Shown: one piece after another, positions 1-8,552 of the stretch
Position numbering within the stretch: the first letter of the stretch is position 1
Layout of the letters: each line of letters begins with the position of its first letter
Origin: Anaerobacterium chartisolvens
GTDB taxonomy: Bacteria; Bacillota; Clostridia; Acetivibrionales; DSM-27016
DNA length: 64,000 nucleotides
Assembly: GCF_003337415.1 (NCBI RefSeq)
Contig: NZ_QPJT01000021.1
Span: 19,924-83,923 of the forward strand
Direction: 5' to 3'
Made by a program: the position numbers and the translations under genes
Notes under the pieces: generated by a model
Database searches by the model: none
What the model was told of the DNA's origin: nothing
What the model saw: only the letters and a program-made list of their open reading frames with translations

Positions 1-15
1 CATAGAACAGATAGC

Positions 16-45
16 GGCCTTTAAAAAAACAGCACATTTAAAGCC
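16..45 (+). promoter_or_regulatory. Small inverted repeat upstream of gvpA
   Basis: GGCCTTTAAA (16-25) can pair with TTTAAAGCC (37-45), with one bulged C. There is no T-run, so it is not a clear terminator. It could be a leader hairpin of the gas vesicle operon or the tail of a unit left of the window. Nothing else is recognisable in bases 1-129. Confidence 0.25.
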
Positions 46-129
46 AGACAGCCAATAAATATGTAATAATGTGCAATGCGTGCTCATAACTATAGATGTA
101 ATAGTTTTATTGTGGATGAGGTGAAGAAC

Positions 130-357
130 ATGAAAAGTTCTGCTGTTGAATCTTCAAGCCTTGCAGAAGTTTTAGACAGAATACTGGATAAGGGTCTTGT
201 TATAGACATATTTATTCGTGTTTCGCTTGTAGGCATTGAGCTGGTTACTGTAGAAGCGAGGATTGTCATAGCAAGCATTGAAAGCTATCTGGTCTATGCC
301 GACGCTGTGGGCTTAACTACAAGAAGTCAGAAGTTACTTATGGAACAGGGGGGATGA
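130..357 (+). CDS. gvpA: Gas vesicle structural protein GvpA (first copy)
   Basis: 75-residue major shell protein of gas vesicles, the gas-filled protein compartments that give buoyancy. The core matches GvpA closely: [13 protein letters not shown], then the amphipathic RVSLVGIEL segment and [13 protein letters not shown]. The ATG at 130 follows GGATGAGGTG and gives the standard N-terminus; an upstream in-frame ATG at 76 would add 18 residues that do not fit the family. A short tail follows GLT. The stop codon overlaps the next start (ATGA), so translation is probably coupled. This copy is closer to canonical GvpA than the second one at 5873. Confidence 0.95.
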   Translation: MKSSAVESSSLAEVLDRILDKGLVIDIFIRVSLVGIELVTVEARIVIASIESYLVYADAVGLTTRSQKLLMEQGG

Positions 358-620
358 GGGTGTATATGAAAGAAATTGCTCAGATAGTAAAGGATTTCCT
401 GTTTGAGGTGTTCGGAAAGGATGGCGAGGTTATCTCCGTTATTCCCAATGACGGGGGATGGCAGGTAACGGCCGAGCTTTTAATGGATGAGGACTACACC
501 ATTAAGAGAGGCCGCAGCGACCTTTTGTATGTGTTTGATGTTATTTTAGATGAAAGCTGTAATGTAATGTCCTATAACAGAACGGGAATCAGAGAAAGAG
601 GAAAGCTTCTCGAAGAATAG
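354..620 (+). CDS. gvpO: Gas vesicle protein GvpO
   Basis: 88-residue acidic protein of GvpO type. GvpO is a small accessory protein encoded beside gvpA and gvpN in many gas vesicle operons; in haloarchaea it is needed for vesicle formation, though its exact role is unclear. The call rests on the [14 protein letters not shown] segment followed by [12 protein letters not shown] and the YNRTGIRER ending, plus position between gvpA and gvpN. The start at 354 overlaps the gvpA stop; a second ATG at 366 is possible. gvpN begins 13 bases downstream. Confidence 0.75.
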   Translation: MRVYMKEIAQIVKDFLFEVFGKDGEVISVIPNDGGWQVTAELLMDEDYTIKRGRSDLLYVFDVILDESCNVMSYNRTGIRERGKLLEE

Positions 621-633
621 AAAGGAGTCTGCT

Positions 634-1563
634 ATGGAAGAAATTACGTTGGTAGATTTTAAGCAAAAACAAAGCTTTGTGGAGACAGAGAGAATACGGG
701 ATGTCATTTCAAGATCACTTGCATATCTCAATGCGGGCTTTCCCGTTCATTTAAAAGGCCCTGCGGGCACCGGAAAGACGACTCTTGCCATGCATCTGGC
801 ACATTTATTGAATCAGCCCGCAGTAATTATTTTTGGAAGTGATGAGGTTCGTTCGGCAGAGCTGGTGGGAGGGCAATTCGGGTACAGGAAAAAGGTGGTT
901 ATAGACAATTATATACATTCGGTATTAAAAACCGATGAAACGGCAGAACAGCAATGGCTCGACGGAAGGCTGGTAAATGCCTGCAAGGAAGGCTATATAC
1001 TGATATATGACGAATTCAGCCGCTCAACCCCTGAGACTAATAATGTGCTGCTCTCGGTACTTGAGGAAAAGATTCTTGAGCTGCCTATAAACAGGGTAGG
1101 AGAAAACTTTATTAAGGTACATCCCAACTTTAAAGCAATATTTACAAGTAATCCCGAAAAATATGCGGGCGTGTACAATACACAGGAGGCACTGCTTGAC
1201 AGAATGATCACCATTAACCTGGAACACTGGGACAGAGAAACGGAAATCCGGATAGTGCTGGCTCAAACAGGTATGGTTGCCGAGGATGCCAAAAAGGTTG
1301 TAGATCTGGTCAAGAACTACAGAAAGAGAACCGGCTTGAACATATCAATACGCGCCGCCATTATGATAGCAAAGGTGTCCAGTCAGATGAATATTCCTGT
1401 CAGCGCGGATAATGAGATTTTTGTAAGGATTTGTGAGGATGTTCTGGGGGGAAGAACAAACGCCGAAAGAACTGAGGCCGGCGCAGGAAACATATTGAAG
1501 AATCAGGCTGTGCCTGTTACGGCAGAACAGGCAATACGAAGCTCAATATCAAAATTAGTATAA
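634..1563 (+). CDS. gvpN: Gas vesicle AAA ATPase GvpN
   Basis: 309-residue MoxR-like AAA+ ATPase of the GvpN family, thought to help vesicles mature and widen rather than to be structural. Visible: Walker A GPAGTGKTT (about residues 42-50), Walker B LIYDEFSRS (about 128), the NNVLLSVLEE helix, and the family signature FTSNPEKYAGV (about 172). Length is normal. AAAGGAG lies just before the ATG. It sits in the usual gvpA-O-N order, 13 bases after gvpO. Confidence 0.95.
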   Translation: MEEITLVDFKQKQSFVETERIRDVISRSLAYLNAGFPVHLKGPAGTGKTTLAMHLAHLLNQPAVIIFGSDEVRSAELVGGQFGYRKKVVIDNYIHSVLKTDETAEQQWLDGRLVNACKEGYILIYDEFSRSTPETNNVLLSVLEEKILELPINRVGENFIKVHPNFKAIFTSNPEKYAGVYNTQEALLDRMITINLEHWDRETEIRIVLAQTGMVAEDAKKVVDLVKNYRKRTGLNISIRAAIMIAKVSSQMNIPVSADNEIFVRICEDVLGGRTNAERTEAGAGNILKNQAVPVTAEQAIRSSISKLV

Positions 1564-1577
1564 AAGGAGGTGATATT

Positions 1578-1871
1578 ATGCTTCCTAAGACCAACAGCTC
1601 GATTTACAGCAGGCCTGTAACCCATAACACCCCAAGCGGCTCTAAGGATAAGGATTACCATATGAGAGCATATACCTTATCCAACGAGCTTAACCGCCTT
1701 GAATATGAGAAGAAAATGGCAGAGCTCAGAATGGTAAGAGTTGAGAAGAGGATTGACGAGATACAGAAGGAAATCCACTTAATAAACACTTATTTTAAAG
1801 AACAGTGTGAGGTGCCTCAGAACACTGTTACTCAACCCCCAAAGACCAAGCATGTAACCTTTGAATATTAA
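1578..1871 (+). CDS. Unknown small coiled-coil protein in the gas vesicle operon
   Basis: 97 residues, no family recognised. An excellent ribosome site (AAAGGAGGTG) lies six bases before the ATG, and the gene starts 14 bases after gvpN, so it is almost certainly expressed. The N-terminus is polar and rich in Ser/Thr. Residues ~35-75 form a charged helix with heptad-like spacing (NELNRLEYEKKMAELRM, then VEKRIDEIQKEI), consistent with a coiled coil. The tail is Pro/Thr-rich. Possible roles are an adaptor for GvpN or a scaffold; this is inference from position only. It does not look like GvpK, GvpJ or GvpS. Confidence 0.75.
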   Translation: MLPKTNSSIYSRPVTHNTPSGSKDKDYHMRAYTLSNELNRLEYEKKMAELRMVRVEKRIDEIQKEIHLINTYFKEQCEVPQNTVTQPPKTKHVTFEY

Positions 1872-1925
1872 ACAGGCGGGACGGAGAATGTCCACATGAC
1901 TATTTTTATACACTAAAAAATAATG

Positions 1926-1992
1926 GCAAGGGCGATTAAATGAATCTCATCCCGACTTTCGGCAGCAAGAGGGATTCATTTGTGGCCCTTGC
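1926..1992 (+). promoter_or_regulatory. Long hairpin between the coiled-coil gene and gvpH
   Basis: GCAAGGGC (1926-1933) pairs with GCCCTTGC (1985-1992), and TAAATGAATC pairs with GATTCATTT further in, giving a ~67-nt stem-loop that ends just upstream of the GGAG and ATG of the next gene. There is no T-run, so it is not an intrinsic terminator. It may be an mRNA processing or stability element that sets expression of the downstream chaperone genes. Confidence 0.5.
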
Positions 1993-2009
1993 TGGAAATG
2001 GAGAAAAAA

Positions 2010-2489
2010 ATGGCGGGAAAGACTGACGACAGCGGCATGAGCGGACTTGGAGATATATTAAAGGGCTTTGGCAAGCTTCTTAATAATGTAATTGAAATGG
2101 CTGAAACTGGAGCATCCAAAAAAAGCTCCTCAGGAGAGCTTTTTAATTCGGACAATGAGCACGGGCTTAAGGGTACATATGATTTCTCCGTACGGATGGG
2201 ACTAAATGATAAGGATGCTCCCGGCGTCAAAAGAAAAGTAGATATCATAGTTCCGCAAACTGATGTTTTCAGAGAGCAGGACAGGATTATAGCAATATTG
2301 GATATGCCCGACATATCGCTTAAGAATTTTAGCTGCAGGCTTTTGGGGAATTCTCTGCATATAGAAGGCACCGGCGAAAAAGCGGTTTACGACAAAACAA
2401 TAGACTTAGGTGATTTTGAAACCACAGAGGACAACATCTCTGTATCTGAAAACAATGGAATTTTTAAAATTGTTATTATTAGAAAATAG
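2010..2489 (+). CDS. gvpH: Hsp20-like gas vesicle protein (GvpH type)
   Basis: 159-residue protein whose C-terminal ~85 residues look like a small heat-shock (alpha-crystallin) domain: DRIIAILDMPDIS, then LHIEGTGEKAVYDKTIDLG and a final short beta strand, FKIVIIRK. The N-terminal part (KGFGKLLNNVIEMAE) is helical. GvpH proteins in other operons have this composition and can stabilise GvpL. I chose ATG 2010 because GGAG lies at 2000-2003; in-frame ATGs at 1980 and 1998 exist, but 1980 lies inside the 3' arm of the upstream hairpin. Confidence 0.7.
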   Translation: MAGKTDDSGMSGLGDILKGFGKLLNNVIEMAETGASKKSSSGELFNSDNEHGLKGTYDFSVRMGLNDKDAPGVKRKVDIIVPQTDVFREQDRIIAILDMPDISLKNFSCRLLGNSLHIEGTGEKAVYDKTIDLGDFETTEDNISVSENNGIFKIVIIRK

Positions 2490-2563
2490 AATACCCTCTT
2501 ATAAGCCTTTTTAAGCTTAGAATAGTGAATAAAGGGGCTTTTGGACGGGGAGCAGAGGTTATT

Positions 2564-4693
2564 ATGAAGGATAGCGGTTGCGGCAGTATAAGGCTGAGAG
2601 TTGAAACGCTTGGCTTTGAGGATACCGGAAGAGGCATTGCGAGAATAAGTCAGGGCCTGATGGATTTATTAAGCCTTGATGTGGGAGATGTTGCAGGTAT
2701 TACGGGAATGCGAACAACCTGTGTACGGGTTCTGCTTTCATCCTTAGAGAACAAGATGGATCATGTAGTTCAAATTGATGAAACAACTATGGCGAATGCG
2801 GGAATTGCAGCAGGAGACGAGGCGGAGCTGAGCGCCGCAGAGGCGAGAAGAGCTTCCGCCGTGGTAATTGCGGAGGATAAACGCACTATAGGCTTTGCAA
2901 AAAAAGCCGGGAGCGAATATATAAAGAAAATGCTCAAAAACCACTGCCTTTGCAAAGGGGATTTTATAGCTATTCCTCATCTGGGGTCTGCCAAATTTTC
3001 CTTTCATGTGACAGGAACCTTCCCCGAGGGCTTTGTAACAATTGACGACAGCACTAAATTTGTGTACAGGGACGGACAATACGGTGAATCAGAGGAAGCC
3101 TTTATAGGATATAAGGACATAGGCGGACTGGATACTCAGATAACCAAAATAAAGGAAATAGTTGAATATCCTATGGTTTATTCGGACATGTTTAAAAAGC
3201 TCAATCTAAGGCCCCCGAAGGGAATACTTTTATACGGCCCTCCTGGTACGGGAAAGACACTCATTGCAAAAGCAATAGCAAATGAGGTTAACGCAAAATT
3301 TATTACCATTAACGGTCCCGAAATAATAAACAAGTACTATGGGGAAAGCGAGGCAAAGATAAGAGAAATATTTGAGGATGCAAAGGAAAACAGCCCCAGC
3401 ATTATTTTTATTGATGAAATTGATGCAATTGCGCCAAAAAGAGAAGAGGTGCAGGGGGATGTTGAAAAGCGTATAGTAGCTCAACTGCTTTCTCTGATGG
3501 ACGGTGTAAAAGACAGAAGCAGTGTGATAGTGATTGGAGCCACCAACCTTCCCAACACGCTTGACCCGGCTCTCAGGAGGCCCGGAAGGTTTGACAGGGA
3601 ATTTTACATAGGCGTTCCGGATGAAGGCGCAAGGCTTGAGATACTTAAAATACATACCCGCCTCATGCCTCTTGCGGAGGATGCCGATATAAGCTCTCTT
3701 GCGGCAAGAACACATGGATATGTGGGTGCGGATTTAAGCTCGCTATGCACCGAAGCCTCCATGAACTGCATAAGGAGGTATCTGGCGGAGCATCCTTACG
3801 GAGACCGCAAGGTACTTCGCAGCTATGAAAATATGAAAATCTCACAGTCCGATTTTATGCTTGCGCTTAATGAAGTGCCTCCGTCGGCAATACGTGAGGT
3901 TATGGTTGAGGTGCCGCATGTAACATGGGATATGATTGGAGGGCTTTCCAACATAAAAAGCAGGATAAGGGAGTGCATAGAGTGGCCTCTTAAATATCCC
4001 CGGATCTTTTCCGCAATGAAAATAAGGAGCCCCAGGGGAATACTGCTTTACGGCCCCCCGGGTACTGGAAAGACACTTGTCGCAAGGGCGATAGCTACTG
4101 AAAGCGGAGCTAATTTTATATCTGTAAAAGGCCCCGAGCTGCTTTCAAAATGGCAGGGTGAGTCGGAGAAGGGGATAAGAGAGGTGTTCAGAAGAGCAAA
4201 GCAAACGGCGCCGTGCATAATATTTTTTGATGAAATTGATTCGCTTGCTTCTGTAAGCGCAGGCGGTAATTCAGGGCAAATGTCTGTCGTTGCACAGCTT
4301 TTAACTGAGCTCGACGGGATAGAAGGGCTTGAAAATGTTATAGCGGTCGGCGCAACCAATAGGATTGAGGAGATAGATAAGGCGCTTTTAAGGGACGGAC
4401 GCTTTGATATAATATTAAAATTTAATCTTCCGAATTCCGCCGAAAGAAAGGAAATATTTTCACTGCACCTTAAGGAAAAGCCACTTGATCCGGCGGTGGA
4501 CATGGATGAGCTGACAGCCCTGACGGAAGGCTTCAGCGGCGCTGAAATAGGCGGGGCATGTACAAGGGCAGCCTTTTTGGCCATAAGGGATTTCTTGAGT
4601 ACAAATGACGAGGAATGGAGCAATACACCTGCTATTTGCATTTCACGTCAGCATCTTAAAACAGCCTTAACTAATAGAATGGAGGATTTTTAA
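2564..4693 (+). CDS. CDC48/p97-type double AAA+ ATPase
   Basis: 709-residue ATPase with a CDC48-like N domain (about residues 1-190) and two AAA modules. D1 has Walker A GPPGTGKT from residue ~225 and Walker [14 protein letters not shown]2 has Walker A from residue ~497 and Walker [13 protein letters not shown]. Arg-finger regions ([15 protein letters not shown]) are present. It is expected to be a hexameric unfoldase or segregase. Its place between gvpH and gvpF/L suggests a job in vesicle assembly or recycling, for example pulling apart Gvp complexes. I chose ATG 2564 after GCAGAGG; an in-frame GTG at 2525 would add 13 residues. CDC48-type genes are much commoner in archaea than in Clostridia. 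Confidence 0.9.
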   Translation: MKDSGCGSIRLRVETLGFEDTGRGIARISQGLMDLLSLDVGDVAGITGMRTTCVRVLLSSLENKMDHVVQIDETTMANAGIAAGDEAELSAAEARRASAVVIAEDKRTIGFAKKAGSEYIKKMLKNHCLCKGDFIAIPHLGSAKFSFHVTGTFPEGFVTIDDSTKFVYRDGQYGESEEAFIGYKDIGGLDTQITKIKEIVEYPMVYSDMFKKLNLRPPKGILLYGPPGTGKTLIAKAIANEVNAKFITINGPEIINKYYGESEAKIREIFEDAKENSPSIIFIDEIDAIAPKREEVQGDVEKRIVAQLLSLMDGVKDRSSVIVIGATNLPNTLDPALRRPGRFDREFYIGVPDEGARLEILKIHTRLMPLAEDADISSLAARTHGYVGADLSSLCTEASMNCIRRYLAEHPYGDRKVLRSYENMKISQSDFMLALNEVPPSAIREVMVEVPHVTWDMIGGLSNIKSRIRECIEWPLKYPRIFSAMKIRSPRGILLYGPPGTGKTLVARAIATESGANFISVKGPELLSKWQGESEKGIREVFRRAKQTAPCIIFFDEIDSLASVSAGGNSGQMSVVAQLLTELDGIEGLENVIAVGATNRIEEIDKALLRDGRFDIILKFNLPNSAERKEIFSLHLKEKPLDPAVDMDELTALTEGFSGAEIGGACTRAAFLAIRDFLSTNDEEWSNTPAICISRQHLKTALTNRMEDF

Positions 4694-4694
4694 T

Positions 4695-5435
4695 ATGGGC
4701 AGGGGTAAGTATGTATATTGCTTTATAGAAGGAAGAGTTACACATGACATTGACTTAGAGGGCATAGGCAAATACGGCAAGGTATATTTTTTAGACTTTC
4801 GGGATATAACGGCTGTTTTAAGCGATACTGCGCTGGTGCAGTTAGACCCTTCAAGAGACAATGCGCTAACCCATGAAAGAGTTATCCAGCATTTTATGAA
4901 GCTGTCCTATAATCTGGTGCCCTGCAGCTTTGGGAACATCTTCAAAAGCAGGGAGGATATAAACCTGTTTTTGAATAAAGCCTATAAGTACATATGCGAC
5001 AACCTTGCCAGAGTGAGAGGGTCTATGGAGGTGGGGCTGAGGGTTCTTTGGAAAAAGGATGCTTTTACCAGGGAGATAGAGACAAAAGAAATAGTGGAAT
5101 TCCGCGACTCCATTATAAAAAAATCGGGGAAGGACAATTATCTTCTTAATGTAGAGCTTGGCAAAATGGTAGAGGCTCAGGTTAAAAGCAGAAGACAGTT
5201 TTATATACGCGCCATTTATGATCAAATAGCAAGACATGCCCAGGATGCTGTTCTTAATGATGCAAACAACCCCTTGATTGTACTAAATGCCGCCTTCCTT
5301 ATACTTAAGTCCAAGGAATTTGAGTTTGACAATATTGTGGATTCAACGTTAAAGAAGTATTCCGACAGCCTCGAGGTCAGCTATTCCGGGCCATGGCCGC
5401 CATATAATTTCACAAGCATGGGAATAAACCGTTAA
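4695..5435 (+). CDS. gvpF: Gas vesicle protein GvpF/GvpL
   Basis: 246-residue member of the GvpF/GvpL family, minor proteins thought to bind GvpA and help to nucleate vesicles. The start KYVYCFIEG, the strand YFLDFRDITAVLSD, THERVIQHFM, and LVPCSFGNIFKSRED are family hallmarks, followed by the second-domain segment SMEVGLRVLWKKD. The ATG is one base after the upstream stop, with GGAGG inside the end of the ATPase gene, so the two are translationally coupled. Family F versus L cannot be separated by eye. Confidence 0.9.
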   Translation: MGRGKYVYCFIEGRVTHDIDLEGIGKYGKVYFLDFRDITAVLSDTALVQLDPSRDNALTHERVIQHFMKLSYNLVPCSFGNIFKSREDINLFLNKAYKYICDNLARVRGSMEVGLRVLWKKDAFTREIETKEIVEFRDSIIKKSGKDNYLLNVELGKMVEAQVKSRRQFYIRAIYDQIARHAQDAVLNDANNPLIVLNAAFLILKSKEFEFDNIVDSTLKKYSDSLEVSYSGPWPPYNFTSMGINR

Positions 5436-5457
5436 AGGAGGGGAGCTTTATAAAATA

Positions 5458-5745
5458 ATGTTTATTTTTAAAAATCTCTATAACCTTGTTGAAACCATAA
5501 CGGACTATGCTCTTAAGGAGCTTTATGACGAACAGGCATTAAAGAAAAAGCTGATGGATCTCGCGCTTTTATATGAAATGGGAGGGGTTAATGAAGCTGA
5601 GTTTGAGGTGCTGGAGCAAAAGCTTTTAAAGCAGCTTAGAGCAGCAAGAGAATATAATCGTGTACAAGCAGGAGAGGCCGAAGAGAATGAGGACAACGAC
5701 GAGAACGAAGGGGACGAGGAAAATGAACAAAATGAGGAGAGTTAA
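5458..5745 (+). CDS. gvpG: Gas vesicle protein GvpG
   Basis: 95-residue GvpG-family protein: a helical ~65-residue core (IFKNLYNLVETITDYALKEL and LALLYEMGGVNEAEFEVLE) and a strongly acidic tail of about 25 Glu, Asp and Asn residues. GvpG is a small accessory protein that travels with GvpF/GvpL. AAAGGAGG lies ~17 bases before the ATG, a long spacing. The acidic tail is longer than in typical GvpG. Confidence 0.85.
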   Translation: MFIFKNLYNLVETITDYALKELYDEQALKKKLMDLALLYEMGGVNEAEFEVLEQKLLKQLRAAREYNRVQAGEAEENEDNDENEGDEENEQNEES

Positions 5746-5872
5746 GAAGCGGCTTTAAGGCTCAGCAGCGATATTATTTTTGGAAGTATATGCACCTATA
5801 TCCCGGTGATTCATATTATAGTTACTAGAGAAAAAACTCTAAAATATAATTTAATTACTGGGAGGTAAAATT
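5746..5872 (+). promoter_or_regulatory. Spacer between gvpG and the second gvpA
   Basis: This is the longest gap in the gas vesicle operon (127 bp). It contains a small hairpin (TAGAG-A6-CTCTA near 5826-5842), an AT-rich stretch AAATATAAT that could be a -10 box, and GGGAGG ahead of the second gvpA. A separate promoter for that gene is possible, but no convincing -35 box is visible. Confidence 0.3.
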
Positions 5873-6091
5873 ATGGCTGTAAAGCATTCTGTAGAGTCGT
5901 CCAGTCTTGCTGAAGTTCTGGACAGAATACTGGAGAAGGGAATAGTTATAGATCTTTTCGTAAGGGTCTCCCTTCTCGGAATTGAGCTGCTGGCTGTAGA
6001 CGGAAGAATTGTTATAGCAGGCGTTGAGACATGGCTGTGCTATGCAAGGGCTATAGGTCTGACAGACTATTCAAAAGACTATTCAAAATAG
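5873..6091 (+). CDS. gvpA: Gas vesicle structural protein GvpA (second copy)
   Basis: 72-residue GvpA-family protein: [50 protein letters not shown]. It shares its core with the copy at 130 but differs in the second half (DGRIVIAG instead of [17 protein letters not shown] instead of YLVYADAVG) and ends in a duplicated YSKD unit. It may be a second shell protein or a minor GvpJ/S/M-like subunit that has kept GvpA character. It is the last gene before the terminator at 6216. Confidence 0.9.
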   Translation: MAVKHSVESSSLAEVLDRILEKGIVIDLFVRVSLLGIELLAVDGRIVIAGVETWLCYARAIGLTDYSKDYSK

Positions 6092-6215
6092 TATACTTAT
6101 AAGAACATAATATTGACTAAGGAAAGGCAAGACAAGAGCTCTCCTGAGGTTTGGGACAAAAAGACCGGGGACTATTTCTTGCCCTTTCTTAAAAAAGGAA
6201 GCCAAACATATATTT

Positions 6216-6246
6216 TATAGCTATTTCTCTAATAGCTATTTTTTTT
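6216..6246 (+). terminator. Intrinsic terminator of the gas vesicle operon
   Basis: Two copies of the self-complementary ATAGCTAT (6217-6224 and 6232-6239) form a stem with a 7-nt loop, followed by eight Ts. Just upstream, GGCAAGA and TCTTGCC (about 6125 and 6175) form a wider inverted repeat. It lies between the converging gas vesicle and glycosylation operons. Confidence 0.8.
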
Positions 6247-6267
6247 GAAGCAATAAGCGGCCCGGCA

Positions 6268-7215
6268 TCAGACATATCTCAAATACCACTCTGCAAACTT
6301 CATTATACCTTCACATATGCCTGTTTTAGGGTTATATCCCAGCAAAGTCCCGGCTTTTAATATATCGGCGAGGGTGTGCCGGGCATCGCCGGGGTTATAG
6401 GGCATATACCGCCTATACACCGGCTTGCCGAGGCTTTTACCTATTATATCAGTCAACCGGTTAAGAGATACCGGATTTGAACTGCCCAGATTGAATATTT
6501 CAAAATTGCAGTCGAAATTTATTGCAGATATTATACCGTCTGTAATATCGTCTATATAAGTGTAATCCCTTGAGCTTAATCCGTCTCCGAATATCTCAAT
6601 ATGCCTGCTGTCATTTATAAGCCTTGTGAATTTGTGTATTGCCATTTCAGGTCTTTGCCTGGGCCCGTAAACGGTAAAAAACCTGAGGCATATTATAGGT
6701 ATGCCATATAATGCGTTATAGGTTTTGCAAAAGCTTTCCCCTGAAGCTTTAGAGGCCGCGTAGGGCGACAGCTGAAGGTCTGCCGTATGCTGTTCGGAAA
6801 AAGGTCTTGGGCCTTTGCCATACACTGAAGAGGAGGAGGCAAATATGAATTTTTTTACTTTATTTCTTACCGACAGCTCCAAAACATTTACAGTTCCTTT
6901 TATGTCAACATCAACATACTCAAGGGGATTGGAAATTGACCTCCTCACACCTGCCAAAGCGGCCAGATGCACCACTGTGTCAATAGCAAAGCTGTTAAAT
7001 AATTCCGTAAGAAGTCCGGTGTCCAGAATATCTCCTTCTATGGAAAGGTAATGCGGATTGCTCTCAGCCTTTATGATATTTTGCCTTTTAATCGAGGGGC
7101 TGTAGACGGTGTTGAAATTATCCAGGCTTATTACCTCATATTCACAAGCCAGCAGCCTTTCACATAGATTTGACCCTATAAACCCCGCTCCTCCCGTAAC
7201 TAATACCGAGCTCAT
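6268..7215 (-). CDS. NAD-dependent sugar-nucleotide epimerase
   Basis: 315-residue extended SDR enzyme. GGAGFIGSNLCERL at the N-terminus binds NAD; the catalytic YxxxK is YAASK at about residue 151, with SSSSVYGKG before it. FFTVYGPRQRPEMA is typical of UDP-glucuronate 4-epimerases and related UDP-sugar epimerases. Its start overlaps the stop of the upstream UDP-glucose dehydrogenase gene by four bases, which suggests that it uses UDP-glucuronate to make UDP-galacturonate. It is the last gene of the minus-strand operon. Confidence 0.88.
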   Translation of the reverse strand: MSSVLVTGGAGFIGSNLCERLLACEYEVISLDNFNTVYSPSIKRQNIIKAESNPHYLSIEGDILDTGLLTELFNSFAIDTVVHLAALAGVRRSISNPLEYVDVDIKGTVNVLELSVRNKVKKFIFASSSSVYGKGPRPFSEQHTADLQLSPYAASKASGESFCKTYNALYGIPIICLRFFTVYGPRQRPEMAIHKFTRLINDSRHIEIFGDGLSSRDYTYIDDITDGIISAINFDCNFEIFNLGSSNPVSLNRLTDIIGKSLGKPVYRRYMPYNPGDARHTLADILKAGTLLGYNPKTGICEGIMKFAEWYLRYV

Positions 7216-8525
7216 GATCTTCCTACTCCCGTGTATGAAAAGCCGTATTTTTTAACGTCATCGGAATTATAGACATTTCTTAAATCTACAAATACCGGGG
7301 TGCGGACAAGCTTTTTAAGATGATCAAAATCGAGGCATACAAACTGATCCCACTCGGTTGCCAGCACTATACAATCGGTTTTTATGCTGGCGGAAAATGT
7401 GTTTTGACAGTACTGCACATTCAGGTCGGGATTTTGACTTTGTGTGTTTTTCATAGCCTGAGGGTCATAGACCTTTACTTTCGCCCCGCCGTCTAAAAGC
7501 TTTCTTATAATAGCTATCGAGGGGGATTCTCTTATATCGTCGGTGCCCGGCTTAAAGGATAGCCCCAGAACTGTTACCGTTTTGCCTTTAAGCCTTCCAA
7601 CGGTCTTTTTTATTTTGCGGAACATAAGAACCTTTTGCTCTTCATTTACGTCAATAATACTTTTTATTATTTTAGGGGTATACCCATTGTCCTTTGCTAT
7701 TCCAAGCATTGCCCTCAAATCCTTAGGGAAGCAGCTTCCCCCAAAGCCTGGGCCGGGATTGAGGAAATGCCTGCCTATTCTTTTGTCCAGGCCTACAGCC
7801 TCTGATACTATGCCGGCATCTGAGCCGCACAGCTCACACAGATTGGCTATCTCATTCATGAGACTTATTTTCGCCGCCAAAAAGGCATTTGAAGCATATT
7901 TTACCATTTCTGCGGTTTCTATATCCGTTGACACTAGAGGAATGCCCAGAGCTGCCTGTCTGGCGTACAGCTCCTCTATTATTTCCAGTGCCTTGATGCT
8001 TTCCGCCCCTATAACTATTCTGTCGGGGCACATAAAATCCACAACGGCATTGCCCTCACGCAGGAATTCAGGGTTCGAAACCATATCAAAATCAAACGGT
8101 TTTCCCTGCATTTTAAGAATGCTTTGTATTTCTCTTTTTATAGACTGCCCTGTGCCTACAGGTGAGGTGCTTTTATTCACAATTACCTTATAGCCGGTCA
8201 TGCAAAGGGCTATATCCCTTACCGCATTGTATATGTTTGTGAGATCGGAGGTGTTGTCTGCAAGTGTTGGAGTATCCACCGAAATAAATATAATATCCCC
8301 GTGAGCTACAGCATCACTTATAAGAGAGGTAAAGCGCAGCCTTCCGGGATAATTTCTTTCTACAAGCTCGGTAAGTCCCGGCTCATATATCGGAATAATA
8401 CCTTTTTTAAGCTTACTGATCTTTACTTCATCCGTGTCCATGCATACCACATTTGCTCCAAGCTCTGAAAAGCATGTTCCTGTTACAAGCCCTACATATC
8501 CTGTGCCTACAATTGAAATATTCAT
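7212..8525 (-). CDS. ugd: UDP-glucose 6-dehydrogenase
   Basis: 437 residues, normal for the UDP-glucose/GDP-mannose dehydrogenase family, which oxidises UDP-glucose to UDP-glucuronate with two NAD. Visible: N-terminal Rossmann GTGYVGLVTG, the substrate loop NPEFLREGNAV, the catalytic cysteine in GFGGSCFPKD (about residue 262), and the C-terminal NAD-like domain with GLSFKPGTDDIRESPS. It lies between the glycosyltransferase and the epimerase in an operon; 27 bases separate it from the upstream gene. Confidence 0.94.
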   Translation of the reverse strand: MNISIVGTGYVGLVTGTCFSELGANVVCMDTDEVKISKLKKGIIPIYEPGLTELVERNYPGRLRFTSLISDAVAHGDIIFISVDTPTLADNTSDLTNIYNAVRDIALCMTGYKVIVNKSTSPVGTGQSIKREIQSILKMQGKPFDFDMVSNPEFLREGNAVVDFMCPDRIVIGAESIKALEIIEELYARQAALGIPLVSTDIETAEMVKYASNAFLAAKISLMNEIANLCELCGSDAGIVSEAVGLDKRIGRHFLNPGPGFGGSCFPKDLRAMLGIAKDNGYTPKIIKSIIDVNEEQKVLMFRKIKKTVGRLKGKTVTVLGLSFKPGTDDIRESPSIAIIRKLLDGGAKVKVYDPQAMKNTQSQNPDLNVQYCQNTFSASIKTDCIVLATEWDQFVCLDFDHLKKLVRTPVFVDLRNVYNSDDVKKYGFSYTGVGRS

Positions 8526-8552
8526 ACCTACAGCTCCTCTTTGAGATATGTT

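Noticed and set aside
4048..4641. 197-codon open frame on the minus strand
   Set aside because: It lies antisense to the well-supported D2 module of the CDC48-type ATPase, has Ser/Leu-rich low-complexity composition and no ribosome site.
7543..8193. 216-codon plus-strand open frame
   Set aside because: It is the complement of the UDP-glucose dehydrogenase gene, whose motifs are intact; it shows no domain of its own.
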